From assembly GCF_036227205.1 (NCBI RefSeq), contig NZ_CP109442.1:8246001-8310000 (forward strand): DNA of 64,000 bases. The letters run 5' to 3'. Under the pieces are notes generated by a model. The model was not told the DNA's origin, did not search any database, and saw only the letters and a program-made list of their open reading frames with translations. The position numbers were made by a program, and so were the translations under genes. This document shows, piece by piece, positions 57,853-64,000 of this stretch; within the stretch, counting starts at the first letter, position 1, and each line of letters starts with the position of its first letter. The stretch is from Amycolatopsis sp. NBC_01480. GTDB lineage: Bacteria > Actinomycetota > Actinomycetes > Mycobacteriales > Pseudonocardiaceae.

Positions 57853-58665
57853 GTGCCGGAACGGATCCTGGTGACCGGGGCGACCGGTCAGCTCGGCCGG
57901 GTGGTCGTGGAGCGGCTGGCGGGGGAGCGCGTGCGCGCGTTGAGCCGTCGGCGGCACACCTCGAACGCCGCGGGTCGAAACGGCGGCGGCGCGAAGGACC
58001 CGAGCGGCGGCGTGGACTGGATGGTCGGCGACCTGCGGACCGGGCGTGGCATCAACACCGCCCTGGCCGGCGCCGACGTGATCGTCCACTGTGCCACCGA
58101 CTACCGGCACGAGGTCGAGACTGTGCGCACCCTGGTGGAGGCCGCACGGTGGGCGGGCACGCTGCCGCACCTGGTGTACGTCTCGATCGTCGGCGTCGAC
58201 CGGGTGCCGATGGGGTACTACCAGGCCAAGCTGGCGGCCGAGGAGCTGATCGCGGGTTCCGGGCTGCCGTACACGATCCTGCGCGCGACGCAGTTCCACG
58301 CGCTGGTCCGGACGATCCTGGCGGGCGCGGCGCGGCTGCCGGTGCTCCCGGTGCCGTCGTGGCGGTTCCAGCCGGTGGACGTCCGTGACGTCGCCGGGCG
58401 GCTGGCCGAGCTGGCCGTCGGCGAGCCCGTGGGCCGGGCGCCGGACTTCGGCGGGCCCGAGGTACTGCCGGCGGCGGACCTTGCGCGCAATGTGCTCGCG
58501 GCGTCCGGGCGCACCCTCCGCGTGGTGCCGTTTCGCTTGCCGGGCAAGCTTTTCAGTGCGTACGCCGCGGGCGGCAACCTCGCGCCGGACCACGCCGACG
58601 GCGTGATCACGTTCGCGCAGTACCTGGCGGAACGGGCGGATCCGGGGTCGGTGCGCTACCGCTGA
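57853..58665 (+). CDS. NmrA-like NAD(P)-binding protein
   Basis: A 270-residue atypical short-chain dehydrogenase: glycine motif LVTGATGQLGRVVVERLAGE, DWMVGDLRTGRGINTALAGA, LVYVSIVGVDRVPMGYYQAK (Tyr-x-x-x-Lys is retained as YYQAK) and GSGLPYTILRATQFH. It resembles NAD(P)H-binding NmrA/NAD-dependent epimerase-like redox sensors or reductases rather than a defined pathway enzyme. GTG at 57853 has GGAAGG 8 bases upstream. Its 3' end overlaps the convergent TetR gene by 59 bases. Confidence 0.8.
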   Translation: MPERILVTGATGQLGRVVVERLAGERVRALSRRRHTSNAAGRNGGGAKDPSGGVDWMVGDLRTGRGINTALAGADVIVHCATDYRHEVETVRTLVEAARWAGTLPHLVYVSIVGVDRVPMGYYQAKLAAEELIAGSGLPYTILRATQFHALVRTILAGAARLPVLPVPSWRFQPVDVRDVAGRLAELAVGEPVGRAPDFGGPEVLPAADLARNVLAASGRTLRVVPFRLPGKLFSAYAAGGNLAPDHADGVITFAQYLAERADPGSVRYR

Positions 58666-59269
58666 CGCGTGGGGTCACCAGGAGCTTCAGCACGTCGCTG
58701 AACAGAGTGTCCGGTACGGCGGCGGCCTCGACACCCCGTTCCACGGCCAGCCCGTTGGACAGTGCGAGCACCACCACAGCCAGCTGCTCCGGCGGCAGCG
58801 GCAGGTCGAGCCCGTGCTGGGCGGCGGCCTTGGCGATCGCCGCGGTGACGGCCTCGCGCAGCTGGGCCCGGCGCCGCGCGAGTCCGCTGTGGACGGTCGG
58901 GTTCCGCATCGCGATGCCCCAGTACTCAAGCAACAACCGGTGCCACGTCGCGTCGGTGTCGATGCCGCTCGCCAGCCGCGCGCCGGCCTCGGTGGTGGCC
59001 TCGTCGAGGTCGGCCAGGTCGCCGAACACCGTGGTGGCCGAGTGCATCCGCTCGACGATGTGCTCTTCCATGATCGTCAGCACGAGGTCGTCGCGGCCGG
59101 CGAAGTTCGAGTAGACCGCGCCCTTGGTCAGCCCGGCCGCGGCCGCGATCTCGTTCAGCGAGGTCGCCGCGATGCCCTGGCGGGCGAAGACTTCGGTGGC
59201 GGCGTCGATGATCCGCCGCCGGGTTTCGGCCCGGGTCGGCCGGCGGCGTGGGGCAGGGGAGGCAGCCAT
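58607..59269 (-). CDS. TetR repressor divergent from the secreted lipase
   Basis: A 220-residue TetR protein: PTRAETRRRIIDAATEVFAR, then AAAGLTKGAVYSNFAGRDDL, and ligand-binding helices with a Pro-rich tail. ATG at 59269 is chosen; an in-frame GTG at 59278 is possible. It is divergent from the lipase, and a 30-base near-perfect palindrome (59340-59369) lies between them. The lipase is thus its most likely target. The 3' end overlaps the convergent NmrA-like gene. Confidence 0.87.
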   Translation of the reverse strand: MAASPAPRRRPTRAETRRRIIDAATEVFARQGIAATSLNEIAAAAGLTKGAVYSNFAGRDDLVLTIMEEHIVERMHSATTVFGDLADLDEATTEAGARLASGIDTDATWHRLLLEYWGIAMRNPTVHSGLARRRAQLREAVTAAIAKAAAQHGLDLPLPPEQLAVVVLALSNGLAVERGVEAAAVPDTLFSDVLKLLVTPRVSGSAPTPDPPVPPGTART

Positions 59270-59339
59270 GGCCGTCACGCTACAACCCCCTCACCTGGAG
59301 GTTTTTCATTGACTGTGATCCAGGTCATCTGGTAGGCAT

Positions 59340-59369
59340 CCTACTCGATACCGGTCGGTATCGAGTAGG
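59340..59369. promoter_or_regulatory. TetR operator overlapping the lipase ribosome-binding site
   Basis: Arms CCTACTCGATACCG (59340-59353) and CGGTATCGAGTAGG (59356-59369) pair perfectly over 14 bases with a GT spacer. The right arm ends in the GGAGG ribosome-binding site of the lipase (59368-59372). Repressor binding would block transcription and, in the RNA, a hairpin could hide the ribosome-binding site. Confidence 0.85.
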
Positions 59370-59376
59370 AGGTCCC

Positions 59377-60615
59377 GTGCCCACTGTCAGCGTCGACATC
59401 CGCCGAAAGCTCTCCGCACTCGCCAGCACGCTCGCCGCCGTGGCGCTCACCGCCACGGCCCTGACCGCGGCCGCGCCGCCCGGGGCCGCCGCCGCGCTGC
59501 CGCCGAAGCCCGCGGACGACCCGTTCTACGCCCGGCCCGCGCCGTTCCCGGACGCCGCGCCGGGCACCGTGCTCGACTCGCGCCCGGTCACCATCCGCGC
59601 GCTCGCGCTGCCCGTCCCCGTCCAGGCCTGGCAGGTGAAGTACCGCTCCAACGACACCCGCGGTTACCCGATCGCGGACGTCGCGACGATCCTGCAGCCG
59701 GCCGGGCCCGCGCCGTCCGGTGGCCGGAAGCTCGTGTCGTACCAGACCGCGCAGGACGGGCTCAGCACCGACTGCGCGCCCTCGTACGCGCTGGCCACCG
59801 GCACCTCGCTCCCGGCCGAGGAGCTCGCCCTGATGCTGCCGCTGGTGGCCGCGGGCTACACCGTGGTCACGGCCGACTACGAGGGCCCGAATTCGGAGTG
59901 GACGGCCGCGGTCAACACCGCCCACGGGGTGCTCGACGGCGTCCGCGCGGCCCAGTCGTTCGGCCCGGCCGGGCTGGCGGGCCCGGCCACGCCGACCGGG
60001 CTGATCGGCTACTCCGGCGGCGCGCTCGCGAGCGAGTGGGCCAACGAGATCCAGCCGTCCTACGCGCCGGAGCTGAAGTTCGCCGGCGTCGCGGCGGGCG
60101 GGGTGCCCGCGGACCTCGGCTACGTCGCCCGGCGCATCGACGGCGGGCCGCTTTCGGGGATCTACATCGGGGCCGCGGTCGGGCTCAGCCGCGCCTACCC
60201 GGAGATCAACACCGACCAGCTGCTGAACGCCCGCGGCAAGCAGGCCTGGGCGGACACCGGGCAGCAGTGCATCAACCAGTTCAGCGTGGGCCAGGCGTTC
60301 CGGAAGATGAGCGACTACACCACGGTGCCGCAGCTGCTCGACGTGCCCGCGGTCAAGCAGGTGATTGCCGAGAACACCATGGGCCGCTTCAAGCCCGGCT
60401 CGCCGATCTACTTCTACCAGGGCATCTTCGACGAGCTGGCGCTCACGCCGCCGGTGGACAAGCTCGTGCGAACCTATTGCGCGCAAGGGGTTCCGGTGCA
60501 GTACGACCGGATCCCGGTCGGCGACCACGTGACGGTCGCGGTGCAGGGCGCGCCCGGCGCCCTGGCCTATCTGCACGACCGGCTGGACGGCAAGCCCGCG
60601 CCTAACAACTGCTGA
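59377..60615 (+). CDS. Secreted lipase (LIP/secretory lipase family)
   Basis: A 412-residue exported alpha/beta-hydrolase. A Sec signal peptide lies at residues 1-40. The mature part shows FYARPAPFPDAAPGTVLDSR, the QDGLSTDCAPSYALATGTSL segment, and the nucleophile elbow GYSGGALASEW typical of Candida-type secretory lipases. The acidic residue is probably in FDELALTPP, with the histidine in PVGDHVTVA. Cysteines near the end (TYCAQG, NNC) suggest disulphides. The start is GTG at 59377 with GGAGG. The TetR gene next door controls it by inference. Confidence 0.88.
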   Translation: MPTVSVDIRRKLSALASTLAAVALTATALTAAAPPGAAAALPPKPADDPFYARPAPFPDAAPGTVLDSRPVTIRALALPVPVQAWQVKYRSNDTRGYPIADVATILQPAGPAPSGGRKLVSYQTAQDGLSTDCAPSYALATGTSLPAEELALMLPLVAAGYTVVTADYEGPNSEWTAAVNTAHGVLDGVRAAQSFGPAGLAGPATPTGLIGYSGGALASEWANEIQPSYAPELKFAGVAAGGVPADLGYVARRIDGGPLSGIYIGAAVGLSRAYPEINTDQLLNARGKQAWADTGQQCINQFSVGQAFRKMSDYTTVPQLLDVPAVKQVIAENTMGRFKPGSPIYFYQGIFDELALTPPVDKLVRTYCAQGVPVQYDRIPVGDHVTVAVQGAPGALAYLHDRLDGKPAPNNC

Positions 60616-60629
60616 AACCTGACGAGCGG

Positions 60630-60657
60630 CGGTCCGGCCGGGGGGAGGGCCGGACCG
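60630..60657. terminator. Hairpin between lipase and DUF6186-type gene
   Basis: Perfect 10-base arms CGGTCCGGCC (60630-60639) and GGCCGGACCG (60648-60657) with an 8-base purine loop lie between convergent genes. Confidence 0.65.
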
Positions 60658-60664
60658 TCACCCG

Positions 60665-60868
60665 TCAACTCTGCACGAAGAAGTGCCAGCCGACCCACCA
60701 CCACGCGAGCACCAGCGCGATCCGCGTCGAGCGCTTGCGCATCAGCGCGGCCAGCACCGTGGTCAGCGGTGGGATCTTCTTCGGGAACAGGTGGCTCGCG
60801 CCCCACAGCGCGACGGCCGCGAACACGATCACGCCGAACCCGATTTCGGTGACCAGCCTGCTGTTCAC
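60665..60868 (-). CDS. Small membrane protein (DUF6186-like)
   Basis: A 67-residue protein with two hydrophobic helices: ITEIGFGVIVFAAVALWGAS-like start and TRIALVLAWWWVGWHFFVQS. Between them is a basic loop (RKRS) and a Pro/Lys segment (FPKKIPPLTTV). This matches small actinobacterial membrane proteins annotated as DUF6186. Function unknown. GTG at 60868 overlaps the stop of the upstream membrane protein (GTGA), so the two are coupled. Confidence 0.65.
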   Translation of the reverse strand: MNSRLVTEIGFGVIVFAAVALWGASHLFPKKIPPLTTVLAALMRKRSTRIALVLAWWWVGWHFFVQS

Positions 60869-61464
60869 GCCCGCCTCCTCGCCGCCGCGGCACGCAGCAT
60901 GGCCAGGCCGGCGGCCACCCAGACGCCGAGCGCCAGCGCCTGCACGACGCGGTTGTCCAGCATCGGGTCGACCAGGTCGCTCATCGTCGGGTGGGTGAGC
61001 GAGAGGCCCCCGGCGGCCTGCTCGTAGATGAACGAGACCAGCTCCCAGACGCACCAGCCGACGGCCACCGCGACCCAGACCCAGCCGCGCTTGGGCGCCG
61101 GGTCCGTCGCGGGCACGGACGGCTCACGCCACTCCAGGACCAGCGCGCCGAGCCCGATCGCCGAGACGGTCAGCAGCATCGGCACGGTCCCGCGGCCGAA
61201 CACCAGCGCCACCAGCGCGACGGCCACGATCAGGCTCGGGCCGGGCAGCCGTGTGGGCGCGTCCGGCAACAGTGCGTCAGCCGGGCCGTGGCGCTCGGTG
61301 AACAGGAGCAGCACCGCGGCGGCGAAGAAGATCAGCGCATCGGCCGGTGCGCCGCGGATCCAGTGCGCCAGCGCCGCGATGACCAGCCCGGCCACCGGCA
61401 GGTCCACGGCGAGCCGGCTGCGGTGGTATTCGGCCGGCCGGTCCTCGGGAGAGTGGAAAGCCAT
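60865..61464 (-). CDS. Integral membrane protein, function unknown
   Basis: A 199-residue protein with about five hydrophobic helices (LPVAGLVIAALAHWIRGAPA, ADALIFFAAAVLLLF, PGPSLIVAVALVALVFG, LTVSAIGLGALVL, WVWVAVAVGWCVWELVSFIY) and an RRRA end. ATG at 61464 has GAAGGGG about 10 bases upstream. Its stop overlaps the GTG of the 67-residue protein. No family recognised with confidence. Confidence 0.6.
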   Translation of the reverse strand: MAFHSPEDRPAEYHRSRLAVDLPVAGLVIAALAHWIRGAPADALIFFAAAVLLLFTERHGPADALLPDAPTRLPGPSLIVAVALVALVFGRGTVPMLLTVSAIGLGALVLEWREPSVPATDPAPKRGWVWVAVAVGWCVWELVSFIYEQAAGGLSLTHPTMSDLVDPMLDNRVVQALALGVWVAAGLAMLRAAAARRRA

Positions 61465-61617
61465 CTGCGACGTGCCCCTTCGCGTGCCGGTCCTGCCCCA
61501 TGGCAACACCGGATCGGGTGAGCGGCTTCCCCTTAGGGGTGTGATCTGGTCGCCGCCCCCAGGCTCTGGACAAACGCCGTGCGGCGGTCTCCGGACGGAG
61601 CTTAATTCGGAAGATTC

Positions 61618-61647
61618 TTGACCGGGTTCGGCCAGACATCATATGTT
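61618..61647 (+). promoter_or_regulatory. Sigma-70-like promoter of the GH95 gene
   Basis: TTGACC (61618-61623) and TATGTT (61642-61647) are separated by 18 bases, 73 bases upstream of the GH95 start, in an AT-richer patch. Confidence 0.5.
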
Positions 61648-61719
61648 TGCCGCGCTGCACCCACGCACTGCCTCCTCAAGCGCGACCGGTTTCCGCCTTC
61701 AACGCCGAACGGACCCGTC

Positions 61720-64000
61720 ATGTCGAATCTCCCTGTTCCCCCCAGCAGGCGCACCTTCCTCAAGCTCGGCGGCGCGGTGGGCGCGAGCCTGGCGTTGAGC
61801 GGGTTTCGCCCGTTCACCGCGCAAGCCGCGCCCGCCCGCCCGGCGACCGCCGACCTGGTCGGCGAGCCCGCCGCGACCACCCTCTGGTACCCCGCGCCCG
61901 CGGCGGAGGACCACATCATCGAGCAGGGCCTCCCGATCGGGAATGGTCGGATCGGTGGCCTGGTCGGCGGCGACCCCGCGGCGGACTTCGTCTACCTCAC
62001 CGACGCCTCGGTCTGGACCGGCACGCTGAACGACACGCTGGACGACCAAGGCCAGTTCCCCTACGAGCGCGTCGAGTTCGGCACGTTCGGCCTGCTGGCC
62101 AAGGTGCGGCTGAAGATTCCCGGGCACACCGGGGTGTCGGGCTACCGGCGCGCGCTGGACCTGAGCAACGGCCTGGTCACCGCGACCTACGGCGTCGGGG
62201 GAGTGAAGTACCGGCGCGAGGTGTTCGCGAGCCACCCCGACGACGTGGTGGTGATCCGGCTGAGCCAGCAGGGCGGCGGGTCGTACACCGGCTCGGTGAC
62301 CCTGGAGGGGACCCGCGGCGAGACGGCGACGGGCGGCGACGGCGTCGTCTCCCTCGGCGGCAAGTTCGACAACGGGCTGAAGTACGCCGCCGTCGTCACG
62401 GCCGCGAGCCGGGGCGGCCGGGTCGCGGTGAACGGCACCGAGGTCACCTTCACCGGCTGCGCCGAAGTGGTGATCGTGGTCTGCGGCGGCACCAACTACG
62501 TGCCCGACGCCGCGCGGGACTACCTCGACGCGGGGGCGGACCCGTCCACAGTGGCCGCGGGCAAGGCGAAGGCCTCGGCCGCCGCGTCCGGCACCGCGCT
62601 GCTGGCCACGCACGTGCGGGACTACCGCCGGCTCTACGAGCGGATGACCGTCGACCTGGGACGGTCGCCGGACAGCCGGCGCGCGCTCGACTCGTGGTCG
62701 CGCCTGACCGCGCGGCACAACGACCCGGCCACCCCCGACCCCGAGCTGGAGGCCAGCTACCTGCAGTTCGGCCGCTACCTGGTGATCACCGGCTCGCGCG
62801 ACAGCCTGCCGATCAGCCTCCAGGGCCTGTGGCTGAGCAACAACACGCCGGACTGGATGAGCGACTACCACACCGACATCAACATCCAGATGAACTACTG
62901 GCTGCCCGACCGCGCTGGGCTGTCCTCGTCGTTCGCTGCGCTGGCCGATTACTGCCTGGCGCAGCTACCGTCCTGGAGCGACACCACGCAGCGGCTGTTC
63001 AACGACCCGCGCAACCGGTTCCGCAACTCCAGCGGCAAGATCGCCGGCTGGGCGGTGGCGTTCTCCACCAACATCTACGGCGGCTCCGGCTGGTGGTGGC
63101 ACCCGGGCGGCAACGCCTGGCTGTGCAACAACCTGTGGGACCACTACGCGTTCACCCAGGACCGGGCGTACCTGGCCCGGATCTACCCGCTGCTCAAGGG
63201 TGCGTGCGAGTTCTGGGAGTCGCGGCTGATCGAGATGACCGTGGACGGCAAGCTCGTGCTGGTCGACGACGCCGACTGGTCGCCCGAGCACGGCCCGCAG
63301 GACGCAAAGGGCAACACCTACTCGCAGGAGATCGTCCACAACCTGTTCGGCCATTACCGCGAGGCGACCGAGCTGCTCGGCCGCGACCGCGCGTACGGCA
63401 AGACCATCTCCGGCCTGCAGGCGCGGCTGCACCTGCCGACGGTCAGCCCGGTCACCGGCTGGCTGCAGGAATGGCTCTCGCCGGACAATCTCGGCGAGAC
63501 AGCGCACCGGCACCTCTCGCCGTTGATCGGGTTCTTCCCCGGCGACCGGATCACCACCGACACCGCGCCGCCCGAGCTGCTGGACGGGGTGCGGAACCTG
63601 CTCATCGCGCGCGGCATGGACAGCTTCGGCTGGGGCTGTGCCTGGCGCTCGTCCTGCTGGGCGCGGCTGAAGGACGCCGACCGGGCGTACGAGCTGCTGC
63701 TCACCGTGCTGCGGCCGTCGGTGAACAACGGCAATGGCACGGCGGCGAACTTCTTCGACATGTACAGCCAGGGCAGCTACACGATCTTCCAGATCGACGC
63801 GAACCTCGGCGCGCCGACCGCGATGCTGGAGATGCTGCTGTACTCCCGCCCCGGCGTGATCGAGTTGCTGCCCGCACTGCCCTCGGCCTGGGCGGACTCC
63901 GGCCGGGTGACCGGGATCGGCGCGCGGGGCGGGTTCGAAGTGGACCTGGAGTGGCGCGGCGGCAAGGTCACCAGGGCGACCGTGCGCAGCGTCGGCGGCA
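61720..64000 (+). CDS. Tat-exported GH95 alpha-L-fucosidase/galactosidase-type enzyme (3' end off window)
   Basis: The reading frame is open from 61720 to the end of the window, at least 760 residues. The N-terminus SRRTFLKLGGAVGASLALSG is a twin-arginine signal. The order follows GH95: N-terminal beta-sandwich (LWYPAPAAEDHIIEQGLPIG, NGRIGGLVGGDPAADFVYLT), linker helices, (alpha/alpha)6 barrel (about 345-700) and the beginning of the C-terminal beta domain (GVIELLPALPSAWADSGRVT). The general acid is probably E523 in WSPEHGPQDAKGNTYSQEI, and the catalytic asparagine N388 lies in TDINIQMNYWLP. D386 stands where many GH95 members have a second asparagine. It should hydrolyse alpha-linked L-fucose or L-galactose from glycans. 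Confidence 0.88.
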   Translation, partial: MSNLPVPPSRRTFLKLGGAVGASLALSGFRPFTAQAAPARPATADLVGEPAATTLWYPAPAAEDHIIEQGLPIGNGRIGGLVGGDPAADFVYLTDASVWTGTLNDTLDDQGQFPYERVEFGTFGLLAKVRLKIPGHTGVSGYRRALDLSNGLVTATYGVGGVKYRREVFASHPDDVVVIRLSQQGGGSYTGSVTLEGTRGETATGGDGVVSLGGKFDNGLKYAAVVTAASRGGRVAVNGTEVTFTGCAEVVIVVCGGTNYVPDAARDYLDAGADPSTVAAGKAKASAAASGTALLATHVRDYRRLYERMTVDLGRSPDSRRALDSWSRLTARHNDPATPDPELEASYLQFGRYLVITGSRDSLPISLQGLWLSNNTPDWMSDYHTDINIQMNYWLPDRAGLSSSFAALADYCLAQLPSWSDTTQRLFNDPRNRFRNSSGKIAGWAVAFSTNIYGGSGWWWHPGGNAWLCNNLWDHYAFTQDRAYLARIYPLLKGACEFWESRLIEMTVDGKLVLVDDADWSPEHGPQDAKGNTYSQEIVHNLFGHYREATELLGRDRAYGKTISGLQARLHLPTVSPVTGWLQEWLSPDNLGETAHRHLSPLIGFFPGDRITTDTAPPELLDGVRNLLIARGMDSFGWGCAWRSSCWARLKDADRAYELLLTVLRPSVNNGNGTAANFFDMYSQGSYTIFQIDANLGAPTAMLEMLLYSRPGVIELLPALPSAWADSGRVTGIGARGGFEVDLEWRGGKVTRATVRSVGG

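Overview
High-GC actinobacterial DNA, most likely from a Pseudonocardiaceae genome of the Amycolatopsis type. This is inferred from very strong G/C third-position bias, many GTG starts, Tat- and lipobox-signalled exported enzymes, arabinosyltransferase-like GT-C proteins and a stand-alone LigD-type polymerase domain. No rRNA, tRNA, CRISPR array, transposase or phage gene was seen.

Region 1 (1-4200): a frameshifted macro-domain-like gene, a small lipoprotein, a membrane Ser/Thr kinase with a large extracytoplasmic part, and short gene fragments. Region 2 (4199-24233) is the centrepiece, a C1/C2 acid catabolic island bounded by hairpins. A seven-gene leftward operon encodes a SucCD-type CoA ligase, carbonic anhydrase, a shortened MoeA-like protein, two LysR regulators and Mo-free NAD formate dehydrogenase. 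It is divergent from a rightward operon encoding a ThDP oxalyl-CoA decarboxylase/2-hydroxyacyl-CoA lyase, formyl-CoA transferase, an ADP-forming acyl-CoA synthetase and an oxalate/formate-type MFS carrier. A GntR/FCD regulator follows, then a PanE-like reductase, an acyl-CoA dehydrogenase-like gene and the glyoxylate route hyi-glxR-gcl. Together these can oxidise oxalate (oxalyl-CoA to formyl-CoA to formate to CO2, with CO2 hydration). They could also assimilate it (oxalyl-CoA to glyoxylate to tartronate semialdehyde to glycerate). Similar half-sites lie upstream of the decarboxylase, GntR and PanE-like genes.

Region 3 (24240-29406): small genes, namely a PAP2-like membrane protein, VOC protein, XRE-cupin regulator, a methyltransferase carrying a large Ala-rich insertion, an SSB and a TetR. 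Region 4 (29496-40770) is carbohydrate and amino-acid uptake: a secreted GH15 glucodextranase-type enzyme, a LacI-controlled ABC importer (binding protein and two permeases, no ATPase) with an intracellular GH2 beta-galactosidase, and an amino-acid permease. Region 5 (40994-53412): small catalase, a threonine-synthase-like enzyme overlapping a YheO/DauR-like regulator, a DHA2 MFS exporter fused to a winged-helix-like tail, three tandem GT-C paralogues, a LigD-type polymerase domain, a thiolase and an HxlR regulator. Region 6 (53738-64000): a large secreted GH87 alpha-1,3-glucanase, an NAD(P)-binding protein, a TetR with a near-perfect operator at a secreted lipase, two small membrane proteins and the start of a Tat-exported GH95 enzyme that runs off the window.

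Starts were chosen by Shine-Dalgarno match, overlap with the preceding gene and homology. Family calls are by eye; no database search was run.
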